DNA of 64,000 nt from Clavelina lepadiformis (Eukaryota; Chordata; Ascidiacea; Aplousobranchia; Clavelinidae): NCBI RefSeq assembly GCF_947623445.1, contig NC_135248.1:13711820-13775819 (forward strand), given 5' to 3'. Made by a program: the position numbers and the translations under genes. This document shows, piece by piece, positions 11,490-24,860 of the stretch (its first letter is position 1; the number at the start of each line of letters is the position of its first letter). Under the pieces are notes generated by a model that was not told the DNA's origin, ran no database searches, and worked only from the letters and a program-made list of their open reading frames with translations.

Positions 11490-14400
11490 AATCAGTTTAT
11501 TTAGATAACCTTATAGATAGGTCTGTACTCTGTAGTTTGATTCATGCGGGACGAAATGTATTAAAATCGTTCCGGGGCCGTGTATTAATTGTGTCCATTT
11601 ACTCTCCTTAGCTTTGAAAATATTTTTACCGCATAAGTTCCTAGATGCGCGTCGCATATCGGTTCCTTTATAAGTTATAAGGACGGGTTAATTGAGCTAG
11701 CGATTTATCTTTTGAAATGACGTTCATTTATCCCGAGCTTTGCAATAAATCTTTAATCGTCGCATTCTGTTATTAAACTATATTTCCATAGAGGGCCACA
11801 TGCAATATATATGCGATGCTCCATAGTATTACATTGCATACAATTCCGAGTAAGGCTATTTCCTTGTGCATTGACAGAGCGGTTGTATAGGAAACATCAT
11901 AAATACGACAGTAACATCCAAACTGGTTTCGTTGAAGCTATATCTTTTTAAACCTGACTGCTTTAAATGTTTGTCAAGAAATTTGTCAATATTGTCATGA
12001 TCTCATCACAGTTCCAGTACTTTGCCCAACCTCACCACCACCTGCCACTGTTATTGGCGAAATTAAAGTATTTTAATTCCTAGATTTCTTTTTGTGAAAT
12101 GTTTTGACCAACGCGGTGCTTTATTTTTGCTTATAACGTCACCATGCTATTTTGCACCAAACCTTACAGTTTTACATTATACAGTTTTTAATTATTTGAT
12201 GTCCATGTATCGGCGTGCACTACGTTATACAAGTGTTATTTTCCTGTTTTGTTACGTAACAATAAATCGTGTTTGCAATACTGCATTTTGTTTCTGCTTA
12301 AACTGCGTAGCTCTGTGTCCATCCATGATTAGATACAAAAATTTCAACGCTATATTCACGTGTAGTTTGGCACGGTAGGATAACCTGTATCGGTGTATCC
12401 ACAGACTCTTACCCTCTTATCGCACGACTTAACCCGGCGGTGATTCCTCATCGCTCGAGCCCCGGTTACCGAGCTAGCCTTTGTGCAACTTTCTTGGCGC
12501 CTCTATGTAAGTGCAAAAAGAGCTGGTATGTGTACTGGATAGAAGAATATTTAGCAAAACTTTCTTTACTCCATCACAGCAAGTTTTCTCCAGAAATAAT
12601 TGGCATGGCTTGAGATGTATTAATTCCCTGTAATCAGCTGGAGATGTGCACGAAGGTTTAATTACGTTTGAGAAATTGAAAAAAGTATTATTATTGATTC
12701 GGCGCTGCCCGAATTACTCTGTAGTTCGAAATAATTACAACAACGCTTGGTTTCAATTCACTCATTAAAGATCAATCAATTCCGAGGACCACAAGCTACC
12801 ATCTGTTCATCATTACATTGAAATCGAAGCATATGTTGCCCATCAGAACGGTCAGCCACACTGCATCACGGTTGAGGGCTGACCTTAATTAAACAAAGGA
12901 ATTTAGAACGGCAGCCGGCGGCGTGTTTTTCAATTCCTTCGACGAGCTGAAGTCAGTTCCAGTCTACCAGCCTTCTAGCTCATTATTGCAACACTGGGCA
13001 GATGTTACTCATTGGCACTGTCGTTTCAATACGCTGAATCTAGGTTAATCTTAATAACAGAGTTAGAACAGCAGCCAGCGACACGTTTTGTTTGTTTTTG
13101 CTTGGAGTTAGAGTCTGTCTATAGCTGATAGTGTTATGGCGCACAACTCATCAAAGTAACCAACTGATTATGTCGTACTTTAAAGGTGAGTTTGACAGAT
13201 AAGAGTGAATCTTTTAACATTACCTGCATGAGAGTGAATTGTTAGGAGATAACTGGTAAAGCAAGGGTATAGGCTTACCTTTGTATTTAGAAGGCATCGG
13301 GCCTGAGATTTGAGATTAATTTATGTTGTTGAAAGTTATGGTGCCAGGCATCAAGCCGATCATCAACTTGAGCTGCGAAGAAGTGCAGATTAATGGCGAC
13401 TGGGTAGTTACGAACAAAACTGAAGTTTAAGTCGCACTGAAGTTGTACAGTTTGTGGCTTATAGTTTCTGCCAGTGGCAATACGTTATCCAACAAACAGT
13501 AAAATAGCTTGCTGGTATCGGACAATGACACTGTACAACCAACAAACAGCGGTCAACGGGTGTTTTTGTGCGTGTGGCGAGTAAAAATCGGTTTCAGGCA
13601 ACCAGTGATATGGAAACACAAATACTTTATTCCGACAGCTGGTTTATCTGGTTTATAAGGAAACTAGAAGGGTGATGAGTGAAGTGCTCGGTTGTGCGTC
13701 CAGTTAATTACTGCCTGTGGATTACTGTCGTTCTCGCTCCGCAAATATTGAGTAATTGTCGCTCATCATAGAAACGTCGAATTGCGCATCCAACGCATCC
13801 GGGTTCTTTAGAAAAAAATTGAAAAGGCCGGTTTTAAGACTCTTAGTGCATTGAGTTGCTGCATATAAGCTGATAGTAATGCGGCTCACCACAGATCAAC
13901 TAGATGTGCTGCAGGTCGATGCTGATTTCGCTTTACAAGATTAAGTTTTTGTTTGTGACTTCAGGTCCCGACGAGAGCAGATAAATCGCGGATGGATTGA
14001 TACGAAACAAAAATAACGTTTGTGTCCTACTCGACTGGACGATTTGTGGTTTAGCTGCTGCAGTCAGCTAGTAATGTATTATATCTGCCACACAACTTGC
14101 ATAAGTTGTTAGTTATCAAACCATTGTCGAATTGTAGAGGAAACAGAGGAAAAATTCGTTTTTGTAAAAAGTAATGTAATAATGACGAAGACAATTTAGT
14201 TTCAGGTTTAAACAAAATGTTTATTAGTTTTTTTCAAATCATAAAAGTAAACCTAAAATAAAAAATAACCACAAAAATAACAAAGTTAACTATTTTCAAT
14301 TTCTTCACTATAACATAAAACTAAACCGGTGATATTTTAACTTTCAGAAGCATTAAGCTAAGATACTGTAGCATTGACACAAGGTGAAGTGACGAAATGT

Positions 14401-15475
14401 ATGTCTTGGAACAAATCAGAAGCAGCAGGTGCTCAGCTATATGTCTGGTGCTCTGGTTATTCTTCATCGATTCCAGTCTTCAATCAATGTTAAGTGAGTG
14501 CTAATTTCCAAACCAGATTTCCAGTGAGCTTCGACCATTAAAATGTCGGTAGTGTAGCGAAGTGGTTCAAGCTCTGTAAGGGCTCGCAGACACACAGCCC
14601 GTGGCCACTACTCGATGTTGTAATGACTCGCAGTTATAACGATCAAAGCGAAGTACCGACGAAGCTTGCCCCTGCTCATTGGTCCTGATGACATAGTTCC
14701 AAATCCGTTCCATATAAAGATCTTTAAAAAAATAAAACTGTGTGCCGTTAATAGGAACTTGCACGAAGACAACACCACGCCATTAATAAAACTTATCATA
14801 TATTTTGCAAGCAGTGTTTTTGTTGTGTCTTTTATTTTAGGTTTTCTTCTTGGTACAATATTACTAACAGCATTGAAAATCGTGCTGGGTGCATTTTCGT
14901 GACGTCATCAAACAAATGTCTTGTGAGCAGTAATCATGAACTCTAAGTAGCCATGAGATCATGATGGCCAGTCTACTTATAAACCGGCTTCGCTAATGAT
15001 AGTTGCTGCATTGCCTCTTTTTTTCACTTGGTGGTGGTCTCCTTCCGGTACTTTGGTAATACCAAAGAATGTTTAAATTCACTGCTTCATAAGCTTAGAT
15101 CCATCAGTGCCATAAAATATCTTTTTCTATCGATTTGAGTTGTGACGAACTCGTAAAACATTGCGAAAATAAAACATCTGTCTTTCGCAAATTTTTGATT
15201 CAAGTTTAGCTTCTTGCGTTTCAGATACGCTAATCTCTTTTTTAAACGATAATTGCGTCAATACCCTGCTTTTGCCAAACATCTCCGATTTTAATTGAAT
15301 TAAGTGTCGTCAGGCCTAGCTATCTCGAAATCAGCAATAAATATTATTTCTTTTCGAATCATTTTATGGGAAGAGTTTCATATTAACAACTAATGTGACC
15401 CAAAGATTTAGTTACACTACAGTGCATTCATTTATTATAGTGATTGCATTAAAGGTCTAATTTCTTATTTTACAG
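11490..15475. other. Gene-poor stretch with degenerate repeats
   Basis: No supported exon. From about 12890 to 14130 related phrases recur with drift, such as GCAGCCGGCGGCGTGTTTTT near 12915 against GCAGCCAGCGACACGTTTTG near 13075, and AGCTGATAGT near 13121 and 13868. This suggests a decayed tandem or segmental repeat. A segment at about 14645-14755 resembles one at 18125-18225. The missing first exon(s) of the SLC18-like gene may be hidden here or upstream. Confidence 0.35.
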
Positions 15476-17698
15476 TCCATCTTGTTCCAAACTTTCTCTG
15501 GAAAATCCATTTGTCCACAAACCCTATACCGCAGGCGACAACTCTAAGCTTGAACACTACTTTGCAAGCAAATACTTCACATATATTTGAAGAAGCGAAG
15601 AAGACTTTCCTTGCGACGCAGAAGTTGAATGTTATCGCCATATCCGCTTTCATACCGACACTCCGAATGTTTGGCAGCTTTTTGGTTGGTCCATTAGTCG
15701 ACAGGATCGGGCAGAGTGCTCCCATGTTTGCTGGGACACTGATTGTCTTTGTAACGGCAATAGGTTGGTTTTGTTGAACTGTGGTTGACCTGTTTCGTAT
15801 TAACCTATTATTTCCTCAGATCACGAAAAAAATTAAACTTGCTTAGTAATATTTATGAAACAAAAAAAATTATTTTGAGCTGAATGATCAGTAAAAAAAT
15901 TTTTTCATAAAACTGAAATTAAATTAGATAATTTATTTAACTTTCCAATGATTAATTAATTATCATTCTTCTTCTTTTTAAAATAAAACGTTTCTTTACT
16001 TCTTGACACAACAAGAACGAATGTACAAATATCAGCCACAAATAACTCTGCTGTTAACTTTGTGTTAATTAACCCAATTATTCCTTCTTTTAGGATATGC
16101 ACTGGCTTCTTCTATTCTGGTTTTATTTGTGTCGGCCGCTATACACGGCGCAGGTTCTTCGCTTATTATTGTGAGTGGGATGAGTATGTTGACCAGGACC
16201 TTCACTGACAAAACGGAAATGAAGAAGGCGTTTGGGTTGTCTTTGGCTGTGGCAGCAAGTGGCACAGCAGGTACACATCTTTTAAAAGTCTTAGACAAGT
16301 ATTTTAATCTGTTAATTGGGAAAAAAGCGTTACAAAGTATACGACGTTAATTAGTCGCCGATAGTTATCAATTTGCAAACTTCAGTAAGCATATAGTTAC
16401 AATGAATGACAATAAACTTTGTTATTGAAGTTGGGCCAATTTTCGGGAGTTTAGTGGACATTTGTCAAAATAGACATGCGACGTTTTTCAGTTACGCCGG
16501 AATGGTAGCTTTGCTCGGATTCGTCCAGCTTTTCTGCAACTGTTTGAAGGTTCAAAGAGTAGAAAAGGTGAGTTCAATGGTTGATTGCTCCAGTAATGAT
16601 GAAACCCACTGAATATGTTGATTGTGGTTTCTAAAGAAAAAACAATCTTCGAAAGAACGAGAAAATAAGATGTCTGTGGACATTACCAACAGCTACAATC
16701 TGGCTGCACTACAAGGCCTTATGATAACTGGTCTTGTGTTAGGGTCCTTGTGCAGCTCATTCTCAAGTTGGCCAGCTCGCTTTAATTCCTTCGACTCACC
16801 CCTAGGTATGACAACATAAAATTAGCTAAATGGGTTTTATACTTAAAGTAACTTATTGGCAGTTTAGGTTAGCTCGTTATTTATAAGAAAAACATTTTAA
16901 GAAACTGTAGAGATCTATTTCCAACAAGGTGAGTAACTCCGGCGTCTTTATGTGTAACTGTCCCCAGATCTGGCACTCGCATCTGGGATGGCTGGATTCC
17001 AGTTGGGTGCAACGATGGCTTATTTTTTGCCTATAAGCAGTTGGCCTTGGATGGCGGAAACGCTGGAATTGATGATTGTTATAATAGGATTATTCTCGCT
17101 AACAGTATGGACAAGGTTTGGACGTGATTTAACAAAAAAAAACGTTTAAAATTTAGACTTGGTCAACAAAGCCGTACTTTTGTAATTAACAAGATTTAGT
17201 GTTTGGTCACAAGCATAAATCTACGCCAATCAATTCCAAATCACTGAGAAAGTTCTTGTTATTCAGCTCTATAGTCACGGCTGTCTCGATGTGTGCAATA
17301 GGCCTTGGAAGTGGTATGGTTGTCAGCAGTATCTATGCAGCTTTGTCATACTCGGTTGAAACTAAGAACAACTCGAAATATGGAAGCGTTTTCGCGATGG
17401 CGATTCTTGTCATCGATGTCGGTTTTACTACAGGTAACGTTCCGTAATCATGACGTAAAGTTACACAGTTGGCTAGGCAATTGTTCCAACCTCATGTTTG
17501 TGCGCAGTGCTTTGGAGCGCCAGCGGAATCGTGCCAGTTATGGGTTCCGACATTTTGATGTGGATCATGGCTCTTAACTTCTTGTTATACGTCGCCTCTT
17601 GTCTAGTGAATGAGCTTTGGATAAAGCAAATAGTTCTGAATGCTTTGAAAAAGGTGCTAATAGCAAATATTTTAATTGGGTTGGAAAGGCCTATGTAG
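15476..17698 (+). CDS. SLC18-like vesicular amine transporter (VMAT/VAChT-related), partial at 5' end
   Basis: Major-facilitator proton antiporter of the family that loads amines into vesicles. Exons: 15476-15763, 16094-16270, 16431-16567, 16637-16805, 16968-17104 (alternative donor 17115), 17214-17433 (alternative start 17200), 17508-17698 (TAG). Recognisable SLC18 blocks are LVPNFL after helix 1, a Thr/Asn-rich luminal loop, PMFAGTLIVFV, GAGSSLIIVSGMSML, VGPIFGSL and YGSVFAMAI near helix 11. Helix 1 is not visible upstream. Using 17104/17214 the frame stays open; the stronger-looking 17115 donor does not join in frame to the exon at 17200. The helix-10 block reads VVSS where VMATs have VDSS, so a key acidic residue appears missing, and substrate may differ. 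A plain MFS or SLC18B1 relative cannot be excluded. Confidence 0.72.
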
Positions 17699-18124
17699 CT
17701 CACCTGTTTAATTGTCACCCAAACTGTTATATGGGCTTAAAACAATAAGGCTAATGGGTTTTGCATCTAACAATAAGAGTTCTTCAGCGTTGATATCGGA
17801 AAGTTGTTAACTTCAATTTAAAATAAGCGTTTTTAGCAATAATATTTACTTTGGAATATCAAATGCGTTTGCTTTTTTAGATTGTTCGAGTCGATTAGCA
17901 TAATTTCAGCTTGTTTACGCACTTGTTGCTTGTCAATTAACATTACCAGTATCTTTCAGCGTCGACGCCACAACTCGAAGATCACCATAAACAATATTTA
18001 AAACAAGTGATTTTTTTGTGCTAAAAGCTTCAAAAGAAAGCTTTTTCTGACGAAGAGATCCTTGCTCCAGTCAATATTTCAGTGGCGTCTCTGTACAAGT
18101 GTAGACTTTAGTTATCGACGACGG

Positions 18125-18310
18125 TCGCGGTGATATGGTCCTGGTGATATAGTTCGAAATATTTAAGATATAACTTTATAAAGATCGTTAAGAAAATAAA
18201 AATATGTGTGTTTGTGGTTGTGGTAATCGTTTTTCTTTGCATCTGCTGCTCGGCCGGGAATCGAACCCGCAAACTTCATGCTGGAGGGCAAAGATTTTAC
18301 AACCGAGCTA
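18125..18310 (-). repeat. tRNA-derived repeat (SINE-like)
   Basis: On the minus strand 18310-18245 reads like a tRNA: an A-box-like TAGCTCGGTTGT, an anticodon arm with CCAGCAT, and a B box GGTTCGATTCCC. The adjoining 18125-18225 resembles 14645-14755, so the tRNA-like head plus this tail may be one dispersed repeat. The acceptor stem does not pair well, which argues against a working tRNA. Confidence 0.5.
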
Positions 18311-18461
18311 AACTAACTTTTTGTTTTACTGCAAATTTTAAATGTATATCGTTCGAAATCACTGACCAAATAAAAAACATGTTCCACTATTACTGCCACT
18401 TAACCCGCATCCCCGGCCGGCGCCTGAGTTCCAGACGTAGTTAGGTGGCTTAAGGCCGTTA

Positions 18462-18530
18462 ACTTACATGACTTAACTTACATGCACTTAACTTAACTTA
18501 CTTAACTTACATAACTTACATGACTTACCT
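18462..18530. repeat. Simple tandem repeat (ACTTAACTTACAT type)
   Basis: Imperfect head-to-tail copies of ACTTAACTTAC/ACTTACATG run for about 70 bp. It is a low-complexity tract without coding potential. Confidence 0.7.
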
Positions 18531-18676
18531 GGGGTCGGGGTTAGAGAAAGGATTAGGGGGGTAGGGTTTAAAGATTTTAGAGTGGCCCATGCCCGAGGGA
18601 TAGGACAAAGAGCGGCTTAGGGCCATGGATTGTTTTAGGGTGGCTTATGGCCATGAATTGGGCTAGAATGGCTTAC

Positions 18677-18740
18677 GGCCGGGGATCGAACTCAGAACCT
18701 CTAGCACCGAGTGCAGTGTCGAAGGACGCGAGCTACGGAG
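18677..18740 (-). repeat. tRNA-like sequence
   Basis: The minus strand shows a GTAGCTCGCG A-box-like segment, the arm GCACTCGGTGC and the B box GAGTTCGATCC. The same head recurs at 37.2, 38.1 and 38.4 kb, so this is a dispersed tRNA-derived family rather than a single gene. Confidence 0.5.
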
Positions 18741-19058
18741 TGGCAACAGCATCCAACGATGACTTAACGCATTTAAACGAGCATCAGGTTGAGGTTCTTG
18801 AAAAAGGAACAGGGATTTGAAACCGAGACCCATTGCACCATGTATACAGCAGGTAACCTGAAACTTGTCAGCATCTCTACAAAGGGGTTCTGGCCTTTTT
18901 TTTCTAGCGAAAACTGCATTACAGAAATTGAGAGTTTTTTTATTACAAATAAATTGGGAAAACCTGTTTTATCTTCTAACTGCCAACAAACCCGAAGTAG
19001 TGTGCTATGGGTAAAACATGAATCGATTAATTTGGTAATATTATGTCGATGCTTGCAG

Positions 19059-19449
19059 GAAAAGGTTTTAATCACATTGTACAGTACCAAAAAGAAGAAA
19101 GCCATGGCCATGGTCACCAGTGGTGTGTATGGTTTGGTTCGACATCCATCGTATACTGGCTGGTTTATTTGGAGCATATCCACACAGGCTGGTGGTTCTA
19201 TGGGGACGCCTAAAGATTCATTTTTTCAAGTACTTGTAGGATGGATAATAATAAATAACCTTTTAGATATTGCTTTGTAATCCTGTCTGTTGCGTGACAA
19301 TTGCATCATGGAAGTTCTTCAGTGAAAGAAAATTTTACGAAGAATCAACACTGCTAAATTTCTTTGGGCAAGATTATGTAAATTATCAAAAGAAATTACC
19401 CAGCGGTATGCCGTTTGTCAGTGGATTTATATTGCAGTATAGGAGTTAA
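19059..19449 (+). pseudogene. ICMT: Isoprenylcysteine carboxyl methyltransferase, 3' fragment with lesions
   Basis: ICMT methylates the C-terminal prenylcysteine of CaaX proteins in the ER membrane. Two exons match its conserved C-terminal half: 19059-19187 (FNHIVQYQKEESH, then VTSGVYGLVRHPSYTGWF) and 19267-19449 (LLCNPVC, SWKFFSERKFYEE, LNFFGQDYVNYQKKLPSGMP, TAA). RHPSY and the acidic KFYEE region are the family's cofactor and active-site blocks. Two defects are visible. FNHIVQ and VTSGVYG lie in different frames, with an extra base somewhere in 19103-19112. The intron at 19188-19266 starts with GC, not GT, in a poor context. Upstream exons are absent before the transporter gene. I infer a broken partial duplicate; a sequencing error for the first lesion is possible. 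Confidence 0.75.
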
Positions 19450-19734
19450 CCGAAGTGGTATTTAAATATTTTTTAATCTGCCTTCGTCGTACTTAGTGTT
19501 ATTTATATTTATAAACTATTTTGTATGCAAGTTCTGTGTAATCATCAATCATTCCACTTACGACAAACATTCTCAATAAAGCAATCAACACAAGGCAATT
19601 GTGTTGTATTTTGGCAAACAACACCATTCATTTCATATGCAAAGAGTGTCTGGCTATGCATAATTAACTGACTGCAACAAACAACGAGAAGTATACGTAT
19701 GAAACTTTAGTGAAACTGACAGTATCCCAATAAC

Positions 19735-20863
<1,129 letters not shown>

Positions 20864-21506
20864 TTTAACAGTATTTTACTTCTACTAGATCCAGTTGTAA
20901 CCTATTCCCTTTTCAAATCAGATGTTCATTGTTTGTAATTAAATAATTCACGTAGGCCTATAAAAACAGTTTACGATCGTCGCCCACGCCTTACTTATTA
21001 AAGCTATATACACTGCAACACACGTGAATGGAAAGTACAGAAGTTTTTGAGAAGAAATCGTGCATGCAAAGACGAAACATATGGCCTGCACCGAAGCCTC
21101 AATTCTTTGTTTATTTATCATGAATTAGTGTTTAAACAGTTTTTCTTTGTTTATTTGGTGCAAATTGGTTGGCATAAAGATAAAAACGGCTGCGAAGAAA
21201 GAAAGTTTCGTTAACTTTTGCATTTTGACGTAGGCTAAAGAAGCCAATTCTTTAAAGCTTGTGATGTTGCGACATAATCTCACTGAGCTTTTCTGCCGCA
21301 TTAACATATCATTATCAAACATCATCTTTTGAGTTACAGACAATACAGGCTAGTTCTCCGGTTCTGGCCTATTACAGTATGCAAGGTACAGCGCCTCAAC
21401 TTGCCTTAGCCTACCACAACTAAAAAGTTTTATAATTTAACTAAGACCGGTAGCTAAGACTAAGACCGGAGATTCAAGGCCCATAACGTTTCCACTTTGA
21501 ACGAGC
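20864..21506. other. Non-coding stretch upstream of the TPI copy
   Basis: No gene seen. About 21045-21125 resembles 9690-9775 inside the first MPC2 intron, including GAAATC, TGCAAAGAC and TTTGTTTATTTAT, which suggests a decayed dispersed repeat. Confidence 0.3.
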
Positions 21507-21960
21507 ATAAAATCACGTTTATGTTCATAAAATCACGTTTGAACAGCATAAAATCACATGCACAACAACAACAACATGGTTTCCAGCAAAGGAAATAAGA
21601 AAGCCGTCAAGAAGTGAAGAAAGGTGCCAAGAAAAAGTGAAGAATTAGATCTCTGTGAAGCATAGGTGAAGAATGGCCGAAACCCTCACCTACGCAGACA
21701 GAGTAAAAAGACAATGGAACAATGATGTGGCTGAAGAATACAGCAACCATTGCGAGGTGACCATCCAATTGACCAACGATAGCAAGAGGGAAGACATCTA
21801 CAAGATGCTAAAAGAATCCAAGATATCCTTTGATTACATCGAAGGAATAATTCAGAGACCGGGAAACATGGTAAATATTACGCTAGACCGAAAAAACAAT
21901 GCTATTAGACTTGCAGAAGTACTTCGAAAGAGGCCGGAAGTAAAGTATGCCATAGCCCAC

Positions 21961-23634
21961 CGTGACGCGACACCTGATCGAAAGACACTTCATCGAACGA
22001 CACTTAATCGAACGACAGTTTATCGAAAGACACTTAATCGAACGACAGCTGATCGAAACGACACCTGATCGAAACGACAGTTGATCGAACGACACTTTAT
22101 CGAACCGACAGTTGATCAAACGACACTTTATCGAAACGACAACTGATCAAAGCGACAGTTGATCGAATCGACTGTTGCTTCTCCCGCACACAGTCATAGC
22201 AAAACGTGGCGTACCGTTGCATTGTTTGCTGTAGAAAATTAAAATTTGGTGACTTTTCATAAAAAATGTTCAGCTATCTGTCCATGTTTGTTTGATAAAG
22301 TTGGATTTTGTAATTTTTGAGATATTGTGATATTTATATAATTTTGCTCTCTCTCCGCATTGAAGCGTATTACTCATTTACGCACCAATAACTTGACAAA
22401 CTATTCTTTTTCGTTCTCTTTTCACAGCGGGGGCGCGGCGTAACAAGAAGAATTTCTAGAAATGTGTCACTTTTAGAAATACCTAATTTACACTAAATTC
22501 ACTTTCTTTAGTTTTACAATTATGATGTATACAGGAATCCAGATGATGTTTCTACTAACCTGTAATAATCTCATCAGTCTACGACGCATAGGTTTCTAGT
22601 AATTAACGATTGCAAATGTGTGTGCGGGGTTGGCCACACCTAGTTTTTTTAGTAAACTCGCGAGCTTGGTTAGGATAGGGTTAAAAGATCCACAATTTAT
22701 CGAAACAACTGACGATATGCACTGTTAAAAGAACGACAATTTATTAAAAGAACTGACAACATGCACTGTTAAAAGCACGACAACTGACGAAGTGCACATT
22801 TCAATCGCATTCATTTAATTACAAGTTGTGTGCAATTGCTCGAAGATAACTTTTTATGTCCATATTCGTTGAGTCATAATTTTCGACTATGCTCTTCAGC
22901 CGTTGGTTGACAGCGTCGTAGCGCGTGATCTTAGCTTGCTTTTCGTGAATTTCATTGTTGAAAATATTTGTTCACATGTGTACGTGCTACCAAGCATCGA
23001 AGCCATTTGTTTTGCGCTGTCGGTCAAGCTGGGATAAAGACCACTTTCAAGAAGCTACTTTGTGTAAAAGTCAGGCAGCGACATGCCCCTTGCTATTAAA
23101 TTTTGCCTTCAATTCCTTACTCTTTGTATCTATAATGACTAGTCTGGTCTACTGTACAGACAATCTCGTACTTAGTAATTCTCGTGCGTATTCTTGTGAT
23201 ATCTTATTAATATGTGGGCGGGCCGGCCGCCATGCGAAATCGAACACTTTATGATACAAATATAAAATATAGATATAAAATATAAATCGTCAACTTTATG
23301 ATATATACATCACAATTCATTAATGCACACCATTACAAAGACCGCACATCACAATGGCTCATTGTTTCAATGTTTGAGAAACAACACGCAAAAATCTTGC
23401 TTGAACTGTCGGTTCGATAAAGTGTCGTTCGATCAACTGTCGTTTTGATTAACTGTCGGTTCGATAAAGTGTCGTTCGATCAGCTGTCGGTTCGATAAAG
23501 TGTCGTTCGATCAACTGTCGGCTCGATTAACTGTCGTTCGATAAAGTGTCTTTCGATCAGCTGTCGTTTCGATCAGGTGTCGTTCGATAAAGTGTCTTTC
23601 GATAAAGTGTCTTTCGATAAGGTGTCATAGTACC
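21961..23634 (-). mobile_element. Non-autonomous MULE/Foldback element, copy A
   Basis: Flanked by a perfect 9-bp duplication ATAGCCCAC (21952-21960 and 23635-23643). Ends are CGTGACGCGACACC on the left and the inverse of GGTACTATGACACC on the right. Each terminal repeat (about 21961-22177 and 23408-23634) is a head-to-tail array of roughly 13 units of 15-16 bp, such as GACACTTTATCGAAC. Inside are a piece of the transposase 3' end (about 22801-22918, minus), a hAT-transposase fragment (about 22919-23110, minus) and a conserved subterminal block (about 22180-22690). It sits inside the gag-like ORF. Confidence 0.9.
22919..23110 (-). pseudogene. hAT transposase C-terminal fragment captured in copy A
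   Basis: The minus strand reads LYPSLTDSAKQMASMLGS followed by CEQIFSTMKFTKSKLRSRI, the C-terminal dimerisation block of ZBED-like hAT transposases. In this copy the codon before MASM is CAA (Gln), where copies B and D have TAA. The catalytic core of the hAT enzyme is absent. Confidence 0.7.
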
Positions 23635-24860
23635 ATAGCCCACGGAGACGAAAGGATAGACCTCACGATCAGATGGGTACCGATCCACTACCCACAAAAA
23701 CACATCGATGCAATCCTTGCAGAATATGAGATTCAAGGCCCAGCACGCTTGGGCGTCGATAAATACGGCATCAAAGATGGAAGGAGGATCTACAAAGTGA
23801 ACAAGAAAACGTTGGAACGACACCAACTCCCATCGTACCTGTACCTGGGAAAAATCAGATGTGCGGTAAGCTATTTCGGACAAATTCAAACATGCTCCTT
23901 CTGTACAGAACAAGGACATAAATTCAAGGAATGCCCAAAGAGAAGGCGAGAAGACGAACGAAACGAACGAGATATCCCGATGACAACCGCTCAGACAGTA
24001 AAAGCCGACGAGGAGGGATCACCACCCGTGACCCGACACCTTATCGAAAGACACTTTATCGAACGACACTTAATCGAACGACACTTTATCGAAAGACACT
24101 TAATCGAACGACACCTGATCGAAACGACACCTGATCGAAACGACAGTTGATCGAACGACACTTTATCGAACCGAAAGTTGATCAAACGACACTTTATCGA
24201 ACCGACAGTTAATCAAAACGACAGTTGATCGAACGACACTTTATCGAACCGACAGTTCAAGCAAGATTTTAGCGTGTTTCTCAAACATTGAAACAATGGG
24301 TCATTGTGATGTTCAGCTATCTGTCCATGTTTGTTTGATAAAGTTAGATTTTGTAATTTTTGAGATATTGTGATATTTATATAATTTTGCTCTCTCTCCG
24401 CATTGAAACGTATTACTCATTTACGCACCAATAACTTGACTAACTATTCTTTTTCGTTCTCTTTTCACAGCGGGGGCGCGGCGTAACAAGAAGAATTTAT
24501 AGAAATGTGTCACTTTTAGAAATACCTAATTTACACTAAATTCACTTTCTTTAGTTTTACAATTATGATGTATACAGGAAGCCAGATGATGTTTCTACTA
24601 ACCTGTAATAATCTCATCGTCTACGACGCATAGGTTTCTAGTAATTAACGATTGCAAATGTGTGTGCGGGGTTGGCCACACCTAGTTTTTTTAGTAAACT
24701 CGCGAGCCTGGTTAGGATAGGGTTAAAAGATCCACAATTTATTGAAACAACTGACGATATGCACTGTTAAAAGAACGACAATTTATTAAAAGAACTGACA
24801 ACATGCACTGTTAAAAGCACGACAACTGACGAAGTGCACATTTCAATCGCATTCATTTAA

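Noticed and set aside
18789..19280. 163-codon frame (+) over the ICMT fragment as a new gene
   Set aside because: Only its second half matches ICMT, and its first part is intron sequence with no homology; the true exon starts at 19059.
22955..23254. 99-codon frame (+) repeated almost identically in three places (22955, 26733 and, inverted, 41242)
   Set aside because: It is the antisense shadow of the hAT fragment within the MULE copies; repetition reflects the transposon, not a conserved gene.
23408..23634. CRISPR-like array
   Set aside because: Units are contiguous 15-16-bp degenerate repeats with no spacers, and they are matched by an inverted array at the other end of a TSD-flanked element in a eukaryotic genome.
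23557..23919. Frames with ETTPDRNDT or IERHFIERHLIE repeats near MULE ends
   Set aside because: They are translations of the 15-16-bp terminal units, not protein repeats.
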